Assembly: GCA_001465935.1 (NCBI GenBank)
Contig: LNKV01000024.1
Coordinates: forward strand, 248,001-312,000
DNA length: 64,000 bases
Direction of reading: 5' to 3'
Source of the DNA: Clarireedia homoeocarpa
Lineage: Eukaryota; Ascomycota; Leotiomycetes; Helotiales; Rutstroemiaceae
Position numbers and translations under genes: made by a program. The notes under the pieces were generated by a model. That model was not told the DNA's origin and did no database searches. It was given only the letters and a program-made list of their open reading frames with translations. Of the stretch, positions 23,895-35,023 are shown piece by piece. Positions within the stretch are counted from its first letter, which is position 1. Every line of letters starts with the position of its first letter.

Positions 23895-26328
23895 ATGTCG
23901 ACAACAACCACGCGCTCGAGATCGAGGTCTTTGCGGTTTAGACCGGGGAGGGAGAGCTATGGGATTGGGATTGTGGGTGCGGGGAGAGCGGGCGGTGAGG
24001 ATGAAGATCAGGCGAAGAATCAGGATACGATTATGGTTGAGGCGGTGGGGGGAGAAGCATTCGGGGATCGGGAGAGGGGAGGGGTGAAGAGGAGGAGGAT
24101 GGGGAATAAATTGGGGGGTGGTAGAGATGGGGATGAAGAGGTGGAGAGAGAAGCGGAGGAGGAAGGGGAAGAAGAGCGAGGGGTGGATGATAATACCAAT
24201 ACCAATACCGATACCAATACTAGTACGAAAGAACGAAGGGAAGCAGGGGAAACGAAAGAGACGAGAGAAAGAAGAGGAAGAAAAAGTACAGGGCTGGTGG
24301 GATATGGGAGGGCGAATAGAAATGCGGAGAATATGGCAAAAGCGAGGGCAGCGAGGAGGGTGAGGAGTATGAGTATAAGGAATGAGGGACGCGGTTTACC
24401 TGTGAGAGAGAGGAGGAGAGAAAGTGGTAGGGAGTTGGGGAGGGAGGAAGATGGGGATGGGGATAAGGATGAGGATGAGAATACTGGTGGTCGGGATAGA
24501 GATGGAGATGCGGATATGGATTTAGATGCTGGAGATACGATTACGATTAGCATGCACAACTCTCTACCGTCTCCACCCGCTGAAGTTGAGGACGGAAACG
24601 AAGAACAAGACGAAGAAAAAGAAGAAGAAGCATTGGGCATAGAAGCCGATACCGGGTCTACATCTGCATCTGCATCTGCATCCGCGTCGGCAATTCATGA
24701 TGGAGGAGAAACAGAACAGAAACCCTTACCAACGAGCAAAGGTTCGGGAGCGAAAAGAGATGATACGCCAGGAGAGGGCAACAAAGAAAAAGACCGAAGC
24801 AGAGAAAAAGAAAAGGAGAGAAATATAAATGAAGTCGTGTTCGGGGACATCTGTTTTAAATCATGGTATTCAAGTTGGTATCCGAAAGAGATTATTGGGG
24901 TGAATCATGGGGGTGCTGGGGCCGGAGAGTTGGGTAGTGGACATGTTGGTGGGGAAGGGGTTACGAAAGGCAATAAGAGCGGAAAAGGCAGTGGGAAAGG
25001 AGGCGGGAGTGCAGGAGGGAGTGCAGCGCAGGTGGAGAGATTGTGGGTTTGTGGGTGGTGTTTTGCGTATTCATTGAATAAGGGGGAGATGGGTTTGCAT
25101 AGGGAGGTGTGTAGGAGGAGGATGGAAGGGCCGCCAGGGAGGAAGATCTATGTTCATGGTGATGGTGGTGGGGATCGGAATGGAATGGATAGCGAAAGAG
25201 AAGAAAAAGGAGAATGGAGTGTGTGGGAGGTGGATGGGGAGGAGGAAGTTGTGAGTTTTTTTTATCTTTTCATTTGCTTTACTTTTCTCCCTCGCATGGC
25301 TTTGATTCCGGTATATGCAGGTGCGAGAAAACTAACTAATATCCTTCAAACAGACATTCTCACAATCCCTTTCCCTCTTCGCAAAACTCTTCCTCGATAA
25401 TAAATCCGTCTTCTACGACACGACATCATTCAACTACTTCCTCCTAGTCTACAGTCCACCCAACACCACACCCAATCCTTCGTCTCACTCTCCCTCATCA
25501 CCAACTTCACCCCCAAACCACCAAATTATCGGCTTCTTCTCCAAAGAGAAAATGTCTTGGGACAACAACAATCTCGCCTGCATCCTGATCTTCCCACCGT
25601 GGCAGAAAAAGGGCCTCGGTGCATTGTTGATGGGGATTAGTTATGCGATTTCGAGACGTGAGGGGATATTAGGGGGACCGGAGAAGCCGATTAGTGAGTT
25701 GGGGAGGAGGAGTTATGCGAGGTACTGGGGAGGGGAGGTCGTGAGGTGGGTGTTGGGGTTGGAGGAGGAAAAGGGGGTGGGGAAGGGAGGGGTAGTAGCG
25801 AAGGGGAAGGGGAAGGGAGCGGGTAAGGGAAAGGGGGGAAAGGGGTTGGGGAAGGGGTGGAGGAAGGGCATGAAGGGTGTGGGTATGAATGGACGGGTTA
25901 GTGCTGCTGCCGCTGCGGCAAAAGCGGTAGACGTGGAAGTGGAGGTGGAAGATGCGCCGAAGAGTTGCGGAATAATCACAGTGGAGATGATCAGCAAAGG
26001 GACTTGGATCGCAGTGGAAGATTGTTTAGCGGTGTTAAGAGGGATGGGCGTTCTTGAGGGTGGAGAGGCGGAAGCACAGGAGAGCGTAAAGGGAGATGAG
26101 GCCAGTACAGAGGGGAAGGCACAAGCGCAAGCGCAGAAGGAAGTCAAGATTGATAAAGAGAAGATTAGAGAGTGGGTTGAACGAGAGGGTGTTAGTTTGG
26201 AGAGGACGGTATGGGAAGAGGGATTTGTGGAGGGGTATGGGTATCCGGAGGAGGAGGTAGAGGAGGAGGATGAAGAGGAGAGTGCGGAGGAGGAGGGTGA
26301 GGAGGATAATGGGGATAAGTTGGGTTGA
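23895..26328 (+). CDS. MYST-family histone acetyltransferase (SAS2-like)
   Basis: A predicted nuclear lysine acetyltransferase acting on histones. Model: exons 23895-25250 and 25354-26328, 776 aa; the 103-bp intron carries CTAAC near its acceptor and keeps phase. The first ~310 residues are charged, repetitive and probably disordered. The MYST domain starts at about 314 (DICFKSWYSSWYPKEI), then a C2HC finger (CGWC with a following H and C, about 385-405). After the intron comes FSQSLSLFAKLFLD and the acetyl-CoA region with Cys528 in NLACILIFPPW and the QKKGLG loop. GGPEKPIS places the catalytic Glu at 562. The domain carries a long Gly/Lys and Ala/Glu-rich insert before the final helix and ends in an acidic tail. 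No chromodomain is seen, which favours SAS2 over ESA1, but SAS3 cannot be excluded. Confidence 0.87.
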
Positions 26329-27330
26329 GGTGAGGTGGGGGGTGGAATGGGGAGATGGGTTCTAGCGATTGATTTCTTATCTCGTTCTTGGGTTGATAGA
26401 ATCAGGGAGATTATATTATAATTTTTAGTTTTGATATATTGTTTAATATCGCAGGCGTGAGTGGTGATGTTTTCTATTCATTTCTTTGCATATTGCGCTC
26501 TCCTCAAAACCAAGAAATTCACCTCTTCTAACTTATCTCCTGCATGTTAGTTCACTAGTGACTTTTCTGTCGTATAGTGTCATTCATACTGTATATATAT
26601 GAGGGGTATCGAGTAAGTTGGTATACGAGTAGTTAGTGGAAATAGAGAGATAAGATTAGCGAGACGAGATGAAGGGGTGAGGTGAGGGCTATATTATGCG
26701 GTTGGATAGGTACGGGAGTGCAGTGTTATAGGAAAGGAATCAAGGCAGCAGTAGGGTTAAAAGATGGTTGGATAGAATAGGATAGAATAGAATAGATGGG
26801 TTGAAAGGGATTCTTGGTGTAAAAGTTCTTTCTCGTTATGGGGGAGTAGACTGGATAAGTTAGAGAGAGGAGTTAGGGAAAGGAGGCTGGAGGGAAGGGA
26901 TGTTTGGGGTGTGATGTGATGGGAATGGATAGACAGGACTTTGGACCGGACTGGATGGTTGTTTGGATGTGTGGTCATGGTTATGGTTATATTTTAGACT
27001 TGCGTGATATACGTACGGTAACGAATAAGATAAATGCAATTGTATATACGAGTGAGTATCTGGAATTAATATGCTTCGAGTGTCTAAAATGTTGATAAGA
27101 CAGATAATTCTGTTGTTTGTAGTACAATAAATATTATATACACAAATGCCACCTATCGTATACCATACCCATTTTTCAATATCATACAAATCCTGCCTTT
27201 ACTACTTCCCTCCGCCCCGCCCCGCCCAACCCACTCTCCTCGCTCCCCTCTTCCACCTCCCCTCTGCCCTACACCACACCAGCCCTAATAAACTCCAATC
27301 CTCAATCCCCCAGCAACTACATCCTCCACC
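26329..27330. other. Intergenic between convergent genes
   Basis: No gene supported. AT-rich 3' flanking sequence of the MYST gene and of the minus-strand mitochondrial-type gene. It includes GGATA/GAATA repeats near 26773-26795. Confidence 0.5.
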
Positions 27331-27850
27331 TCAAATAACCCTAAACATATTACTCCTCACCCCCCTCTTAAACCCATCTGTCACCGGCTTCCCACCCTCA
27401 TACTCGATTCCTGCCGAGCCCTCGCGTCCCTCCATTTTCGCGCGCAGTTCGTCGTCTAGTTGTGCTATTGTCTTTTTACTTTTAGTGAGGGCGCCGTTTC
27501 CGGCAGGAGAACTGGACTTGTCGGGCCGGTTGATTGAGCGGGTTTCAGCGCTTGGCGATTGCGGTGGGTTGGCTGAGGTGGAGATGGGTTGTGAGGTGGT
27601 GGGAGGTGGAGTGTCTTGGGAGGACTAGAGAGGAGGAAAGAAAGTTAATTGGGGTCATGGAATAGGGGCGGTATAGGAGGAGCGGAATGCGGGGAATTGG
27701 GAAATTGTATAGACATACATCAAACTTGGTTTGTCCATTAATCAGCGTAGCAGTGGCTAGATTCCTCCTTGTTACCGGCACAGAGACATTCCTCGAGGCG
27801 GCTACTCTCGAAGACGTGGCAATGCAAGTTAAACAGCGTTTGGTTGGCAT
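27331..27850 (-). CDS. Small putative mitochondrial protein, hypothetical
   Basis: Model on the minus strand: exons 27850-27719 and 27624-27331, 141 aa; the 94-bp intron (GTATGT...CTCTAG) is phase 0. An alternative in-frame ATG lies at 27865. The N-terminus is rich in Arg, Ser and Ala without acidic residues (TSSRVAASRNVSVPVTRRNL), as expected of a mitochondrial presequence. After a Pro/Ser-rich linker, the C-terminal ~50 residues (KKTIAQLDDELRAKMEGREG, then KRGVRSNMFRVI at the end) look like a conserved motif of small ascomycete proteins I have seen without a named function. Only the spliced form gives a continuous protein. Function unknown. Confidence 0.65.
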
Positions 27851-28201
27851 ATTGAGGCTTTTCATTTATATTTCGCGGAAAGTATATCATGTCATGTCGG
27901 TGTCGTGTTGTGTTTTATGAGGAGGTTGATAGTGTGATGTAGGGATTTCTTCGAGGGATGACATCATGAGCTATATCACAATATGGAATCGATTGTGCGC
28001 TGTTGTAAGTGATTATTAACTTCACGGTGCTTTGTTAGAGGAGAATAGTAGCAGGGAATTAGGAATGATAAACAGTGAAGTAGATAAATACATGCAGATA
28101 AAGTATCTCGATGTACTGCTTTCTGATTATCAGTCTGCTAGAGCTATGGTCACCTGACTCATGAACATCTAATCCAGTCAGGCTAACATCAGAGTCGTAT
28201 T
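27851..28201. other. Intergenic
   Basis: About 350 bp with no coding signal, between the mitochondrial-type gene and the 12-bp minisatellite. Confidence 0.5.
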
Positions 28202-28308
28202 GGAAAGCCCTTCGGAAAGCCCTTCGGAAAGCCCTTCGGAAAGCCCTTCGGAAAGCCCTTCGGAAAGCCCTTCGGAAAGCCCTTCGGAAAGCCCTCCGGA
28301 AAACCCTC
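28202..28308. repeat. 12-bp minisatellite, about 9 copies
   Basis: Seven perfect tandem copies of GGAAAGCCCTTC are followed by two copies with one or two changes. Each unit holds the near-palindrome GAAAGCCCTTC, so the array could fold into hairpins. On the minus strand it reads as a Phe-Arg-Arg-Ala repeat, but nothing else supports translation. It ends 143 bp upstream of the NLR-like start codon. Confidence 0.95.
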
Positions 28309-28451
28309 AAATGCCAGCGAGTAGGTACGTACCAACAAGGCTGGCGTAGTCCGCCAGCGACCGGGTGATACGCTTGTCACTCTATAAGGCTCGATGGCTT
28401 CCAAGGAACAACCTGTTGTTTCCTTCTATCTTCAAATGCTTATAAGATATT

Positions 28452-31400
28452 ATGGCACAATTTGACCCGGTTCAAGTCGCATTCGACAGTGCAATTCGCG
28501 ACTTCAAAGATAAACTGCAAGATGATGACCTATACCGCGATATCATCCAAGTAAAGTCAATCGAAGAAGTCTACGATGCGACAGACAAACTACAACAAGA
28601 GCAAGGCAAAAAAGGCCATCTCCGTCACCTCTCCAAGATCGCGCCGTATCTCACTCGAATAAATGATTACACCAACGCCGTTAATGCTTTCATTCAGGTG
28701 AAGCCTGATATCCTAGGTTTAATCTGGGGCCCGATCGTGCTGCTGCTTCAGTGGGCTAGCATTTTGAAAACCTCGTTCGATGCTATTATCAACGCAATTG
28801 AAGAGATAAGTCAAGCCTTGCCAGAATTTGAGCGAGCTGCTCGGCTTTTCGCTCAAAACACGAATATCAAAGATGTTTTATTACTCTTCTTTAAAGATAT
28901 ACTCGAGTTCTACTTGGTAGTATTTAAGTTCTTTCGGCTTCCTCGTACGTGACCTCGCAGAGTACTATTTGTCTCATAACCATTGAGCTCAAGCTTTACA
29001 GGTTGGAAGTACGTCTTCGAAGCATTATGGCCCAAACATCGGGAAAAGATAAAGGTTGTGATACAACACCTCGGATCACACGGTTTACTTCTGCGAAAGG
29101 AGGTGCAGTTTGAGCACATTCAACAACAACACGAGGCGACACTCCGTTCTTTAGACCATTTTGAGGCGGCAGAGAAGGCACACCAACTTCAAGAATATAA
29201 CGGTATAAGGATCGAAATATCTCCTCAAACTTATGATTATAAGCTGGATTGGCTTCGAGGTCGAATGTGCAGTGGCACTGGCAAATGGCTGCTGGAACAT
29301 CAAACTTTTACACAGTGGCTCAACGTGTCTGACGTATCAATGAGACTAATGTGGATACAAGGAATACCTGGCGCAGGTTTGTGACTGATGTTGCAGTCCT
29401 TAGAATTGTTCCTGCTATGACTAACAGTTATAAATAGGAAAAACATTTTTGGCTTGTACCGTGGTAGATGAGGCTAGAAAGATACCCCAGAGCCGGACTT
29501 TTTTTGCATTCCTTAGCCACAATTTTTCTAGTAGCACATCTGCATTGTCGGTCTTGCATTCTTTGATATTTCAGCTTACCACCAACGACGATGAGTTACA
29601 AACCATTCTGTGCCGTACAAGCCGCGAGAATTTTAAGAGCAACATTGGAGTTGCTCTTGAAATATTCTCCTCTCTTCTGATTTGTTCGGGACCTGTTTTC
29701 ATAATCATAGACGGGTTAGATGAAATTGAGAAGACCGAAAGATCTCGACTTGTTATACACCTTATGGAAATACAGGCCAAATGTGAACAGGTTAGAATAT
29801 GTTTCAGTAGTAGGTCAGAGGACGACCTTAAGACACTCTTAGAAAAAGAAGCTGCTTTACTCCGAGTTGACAATCACAATGTCGACAGTATCTATGAATT
29901 CGTAAAGCAGTGGAGCGACAAGTGGTTCTTGGAGCGTCGAATTCATCCGAAAGAGCAAAGTGAAATGAGGAAGTGGCTAGCACCTTTACCTTCTAGGTCG
30001 CATGGTCAGTTGCAGAAATAACCCTTCATTTGATCCCAGAGAAAGTTGATGACTGCCTAGGGATGTTCCTTTATACGAAAGTCGTTCTACGCTCCCTTGA
30101 AGATATGGATGGTTGGGATGAAATATATAACGCGCTTACTGTTCTCCCAGAGACACTTGATGACGCGTAATTTCCTCTGCAATATATCCAAAATATGAAT
30201 CGCGCTGATGATTACACGTAGATATGCGAGGATATTGTCCCGCATTAATTGCCTCCCGCATCCAGCCTCAAAGGAGAAAGCACGAAAATTACTAGGATGG
30301 ATTGCTTGCTCTGCAACTCCTCTAACAGTAAGGGAAATGCAGTGTGGTTTGAAGGTCAAAAAAGATGACAGAGAAGGCCATATGCAACATTTTGGAGATC
30401 TTCAAGTAGAAAGGATATGTGGTCCAATAGTGGAAGTGGTAGATGATTATGTTCAATTCGTTCATTTCACCGTCAAAGAGTTAGTTTTCATTCACATTTG
30501 ATTATACTCGGTCCAGCTAATTTAGGGAATAGATATATCACTAGTCCGAAGATCGATGGGTATATCGACGTCCCAGATTCAACACTTAGTCTTGCCATGA
30601 GCTGTATCACATTTCTCTGCCAAAATCATCATGATCCGCAGTTACAGGAAGCTGAAATTCATGAGAACATCCTGGACGGTACTTACATACTTCATGAATA
30701 TGCTGCAACAAATTGGCTTGGACTTGTGGAGAGATGCGTGAGCCTAGGTCGAACGGGGACTGCACCACCAGACCTTATCCCTCTTTTGAATGAAATTTGC
30801 ATATGCAGAACCAATCCTGACTATATCGCAGAGACTGGGGAGTTGAAAAAATTCACGATGAATACATTAAAGGAAACTCAGCCTGAACTATTTCAACTGT
30901 TGTCCAAGGTTGCGTCGTTTCGTGACCTTTGTCTAAATACACCTCATCGTAGTGCCGAAGGTAATTTCACAAAAATACTTAGCTACTCATTGGCCAATTC
31001 GCTCACAAATTTCTAGTAATTGCTCTCGATCCATTGACAATAACACAAACCTCGGTTCTCATCGAGAATGCAACTAATGACTCGTTCTGCCGCAATCAAA
31101 GTACTCATGCTGACACCTGTTACTGCGATCAAATCCGAGAGTGCCATGGAGGTAGACCGTTCAGATGCCGTTTTTCCTATTGTCATTTCCGCCGGCAAGG
31201 ATTCGCCCATCGAAGTGATCTCAACACCCATGAGAGATATCACGAACGTCCTTGGAAATGCGATATTTCGACCTGCGAATATGCGAATGGAGGCTTCTTG
31301 TCACGGAAGATGCGGGACGAGCATTTCGCAATGTCCCACCAAGCAAAGACGTCTAGCACTGCCCTCCAGCTTTCTAAGACAAATCCTCGCGATCTGAAAT

Positions 31401-32296
31401 TGATATTAATTGATCTAATTCTCAACGCCGATGTTGATACAGTTGAAAGTGTTAAATCTGGTGCTAAAAAAGCTGACATTGCCGGTCTTCCTGAACTTTC
31501 TATGGAGGTCATTTTCCGAGAGATTGCCGCCCGTGGTTCGCTTTATCAACTTCGCCTTCTCAAGGAGCTATATTATCCTAATATTAATCATCTTAGAGCT
31601 GGGATTAATTCGGCTTTAAAAGCTAAAAACGAAGAGTGTTTTGAGGCCCTCTTGAACAGCTTCGTAAAAGCAGAAACGCCTTCCCCACATAGACTTTCTC
31701 TACTCTCTGAATTCTTCCATGAAGTTCTATCCTCTGACTCGATTGAGGCGTATAGTATTTACGAGAAATATGCCAGAGAAGATATCGATGCTCGCATCGC
31801 CGAGGGAAAAAGCAAAGAGAGAATCGTATCATTGTTTATAAGAAAAAAGGTTCTTTCAACTACGACAGGCAATCCGCAGAGGGAACAACTCCTTCTCAAC
31901 TTCATAAACGAAAATAATATTATCGAGGCCGTGAGTAAAAGAGGCCTTGGTGGAGCCTTGACGCACGTAGCTCAGTCGTGCTGCTCAGTAAGACTAGCGA
32001 CTTGTTTGATCGAAGCCGGCGCAGATGTAGACCATCGGTTCAGCGACATTTATTTGACTCCACTTCATCATGCAGCAAGGAATACATCCGCAGAAGCAGC
32101 CGAGCTAATGAAGTTTCTGCTATTACGCGGAGCAGATCCGCAGAAACTAAGTGCTCGGAGTAAACTCCAAATCAGAGATGAAAAGGGGGCGAAGGGAATA
32201 TCAAAGTGGTTCGGAGTATCATGGGATGAATTGGTTGAGCAAACGAAGAAGGAAAGAGAAGATATGCAAGCCAAGCAGGTTTCAAGTTCCTATTAG
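28452..32296 (+). CDS. STAND/NLR-like P-loop protein with C2H2 fingers and ankyrin repeats
   Basis: A predicted NLR-type signalling NTPase of the sort used by fungi in non-self recognition; the specific role is unknown. Model: seven exons, 28452-28944, 29002-29376, 29438-30004, 30061-30166, 30222-30479, 30533-30960 and 31017-32296. All six GT-AG introns (53-61 bp) rejoin in frame to give 1168 aa. The N-terminal ~200 residues form a helical effector-side domain resembling DUF7708 of fungal NLRs. A Walker A GIPGAGKT (residues 285-292) is built across intron 2; Walker B FIIIDGLDEI follows (377-386). After a winged-helix-like region (VQFVHFTVKEY) come repeats typical of these proteins. Two C2H2-like fingers lie near 790-845 (CRFSYC, then RSDLNTHERYH). 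Two ankyrin-like repeats near 1070-1120 (TPLHHAA, LLLRGADP) end the protein. No frame break is seen; a transposon sits 68 bp after the stop. Confidence 0.85.
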
Positions 32297-32364
32297 CATT
32301 GTCAAATGAAGTTGTTGTAGATACTATTAGCTGGCTTTCCATTGTCGCTCGTTATGTTCACTTT

Positions 32365-34605
32365 TGTTCCGGTCCGTACGCCAATTTCCTCATTTCGCCA
32401 ATGGACGTAGTCGGCGCCCCAATATGAGGCGATTCGCCAATGGACTTAGTCTACACGTCAATGCCCTAAAGTGGGTAGTATCCACCGTACAAATATATAC
32501 TTTTAATAGCTGATAATAGTCGAAAATCCTTCTTTCTTCTATACTACACTATTTGAACGTTATTATAGTCAATATGACCTCGCCGACGCCCTCCCAGATA
32601 TCCCAGATTATTGATAACTTCCCTAGGGAGGTTAAAAATAAGTTTATAGATATGATCCAGGATGAGAAATACGAATGCAAAGATCGACTATCTACTTATA
32701 GGTGGACTGAGATACAGCTTTACCTGGATAGACCTGATCGGCCAGTATTAACTCAAACTGACCGCAATACTAAGTACTTTGCTAAGACAAAGTATATACT
32801 GGTTGATCGACGTCTCCATCGTAAACCCGAAGGAAAATATACTGAACCTCGATATACTGTACCTCCAAATAAGGTATTCGAAGTAATTAAAAACGAGTAT
32901 CTCAGATTACACTATATCGGGAGGGACAAGCTTTACTACAAAGTATACTAACGGTTCTATAGGATTAAGAAGGAGGAATATACTTAGATAGTATAGTATT
33001 GTCGGTATTGTACACTTAATCGTGTAAATCAGGGTAAACGTCTACTTCAGCCAATCGAGGTCTCTGAGGTATAGGAATATATACAAGTAGATCTTATTGA
33101 TATAAGACATACCCCTGATAAGAGGTATACTTGGATCTGTTATATAAAGGATTATTATAGCAAGTTTACCCAGCTCTATACTTTGGAAAGCAAGTATACA
33201 GATAGTATTGCCAACTGTTTAGTCCTTTTTATTCAAGTATTTTACCCCTCTAAGATCCTTCAGTATAATAATAGCAAGGAGTTTAAGAGAGCAGTCTTGA
33301 TTCTACTATGCAAATATAGGATTAAACTCATCAATAGCGCACTCTGTACTCCTTAAACTCAAAGGCTAGTTGAACAAGCCAATAGGGTAGTAGAGCAGAA
33401 GATTACTGTATAGAAGGTAGATAATAGTAGTACTGCTTGGAAACCAGCATTACCTGAGATATACATATCTATAAATAAGCAATATCATTCAGCTATTAAG
33501 GCTTGTCTATAGTAAGTAGTGTTCCGTGACAGGACTGCACCTACATAGTTGACAGCTAAGGAACGTCGACTTGATCCCGGGGTTGTATACGAAGACAGTT
33601 CGATTCTGACTGAGCAAATATTGGAGGAAGCACCTCAAGCACTTCAAGCACCTCAAGTACCTCAAGCGGCAACCACTACGATTTCTTCAAGTCCTAGCCC
33701 TGACTCATCTGAGTTACCAGCCGATTATCAAGCAGATCTTCAGGCCCAAATTGAGAATGAGGAGGCAGTATATACTATAAGAAGTGATCCTCTTAGAGAG
33801 ATTACTGATCCGGTTCTCCAAGGTGTACGTCTAGCAACTATTAAAAGTAAGGAGTTGATGATAGCTAAATATACTAAGCAGTAGGAGATTAAGGAGTTTG
33901 CAATAGGAGATATAGTCTCTTTAAACCTCCCTAGAGGTACCCATACAAGTACTGATAATCGACAGGTTTTTGTCAAAGTACTAGCTATAGAGTATCCTTA
34001 TAAATATCAGATTCAGACTGAGTTTGGGGTTATTAAGAATCTGATCTCTACTAGGGAGCTAAACAGACTACCTGATTCAGTTACAAAAGGAATGGATATC
34101 CAAGGGCCTAGAACAGAAGTGCTTCTAAGTATAGTAGCAAAGAAGGTATCAACATCTAACAAAGTAGTAGTATTATATAAGTGTAAAGGGTTATATACTA
34201 CTAAGAGGTGTAACTGCTGGAAGAATAAGCATAAATGCTCAGTATACTGTTATACAGATAAGGATCATGATTGTAGATAGCTAGCTAGTATAGCATTATG
34301 TACTGAGAAAGCACTGATGCCAAGGGTTGATAACAACGGTGAGGTAGTAGCAGAGCCTAGAAAAAGTAAGCGGCAGCAAGCTAATACTGCAGGGCAGGTG
34401 CGGAGTAGATAGGATTAGTATATAGATTAGTAGAGAGATAAATTAAAAGTGTTGAGTTGTGGACTACGTCCATTGGCGAATAGCCTCATATTGGGGCGCC
34501 GACTACGTCTATTGGCCAATAAACTAGTCCATACGCCAATCCAGTCTATTGGTCAATGGACGTAGTCCATTGGGCAATCAACAAATTGGCGTATGGACCG
34601 GAACA
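32365..34605 (+). mobile_element. Ginger/integrase-like DNA transposon, complete ends, mutated
   Basis: The 2241-bp element has inverted ends: TGTTCCGGTCCGTACGCCAA at 32365 pairs with the complement of the right end at 34605 with one mismatch over the first 23 bp. A second inverted block follows inside (about 32405-32455 against 34465-34521, including GGCGCCCCAATATGAGG). It is flanked by a direct 4-bp CTTT (32361-32364 and 34606-34609), a likely target-site duplication. Four-base duplications and TGT ends are what I know of Ginger-type transposons, whose transposase resembles retroviral/Gypsy integrase. The interior encodes such a protein with many stops, so this copy is not autonomous. Confidence 0.85.
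32574..34280 (+). pseudogene. Integrase-like transposase remnant (with CXC-type Cys region)
   Basis: In the frame of the ATG at 32574 the product shows a zinc-binding HHCC-type region (ending CRYC), the start of a DDE core (VDLIDIRHTPDKRYT) and the second catalytic site as QYNNSKEF. The third catalytic position, a Glu, lies in RLVEQAN. Stops occur at 32949 (TAA), 32985, 32994 and 33072 (TAG), 33354 (TAA) and 33411 (TAG). All are TAA or TAG and sit where Gln would be natural. The second catalytic Asp reads Asn. Further downstream, a frame at 33549-33884 carries a proline/glutamine-rich linker. The frame at 34092-34280 carries a Cys-rich motif (KRCNCWKNKHKCSVYC) as in fungal KRAB-A-annotated transposase proteins. 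Confidence 0.75.
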
Positions 34606-35023
34606 CTTTAACGTGGCGTTTATTTTAGTTGAATTCGCCAAACTGATGAATACCGAATATGCTATCAACGAAATGGAAGACTCTGTAAGATTTTGAATGG
34701 TACTTTATAAACATCCACTGAGTTTACTTATCCAAATTTAAAGGACAGCACCTCCAAATACTGTATGTAGCTCTCGGCCGACTGCAATCCTAGTTGCGTT
34801 ACACTGACAAGGGAAATGAGCGGTGCAAGGCTTGCCGACATGATTGGTCTAGAAATATTTCGCCGTAAGTATCTACAAACAACTCATTGTGGCTGTGCCC
34901 ATGTGCATATGTATAGAAAATCTGCCTTGCAAGGCTTATCAAGCTGACGTTAAGTTGAAGAAAATGGTATTATCATACAGAGACATCCTCTTGGGATTTT
35001 GACATTTCTTTCTCATCTCAAGG
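34606..35023. other. Intergenic between transposon and SNF2 gene
   Basis: About 420 bp without a supported gene; presumably the promoter and leader of the SNF2-family gene. Confidence 0.45.

Noticed and set aside
24020..24640. 206-codon minus-strand frame
   Set aside because: Antisense of the Glu/Arg/Gly-rich N-terminus of the MYST gene.
28059..28310. Minus-strand Phe-Arg-Arg-Ala repeat protein
   Set aside because: It is only the minisatellite translated; no conserved flank or start context.
32297..34690. A frame reading across the Ginger insertion point (ending EMEDSVRF after the element), as a gene split by the transposon
   Set aside because: About 55 codons with no start codon and no family match; the length is within chance, and the NLR-like gene already ends before it.
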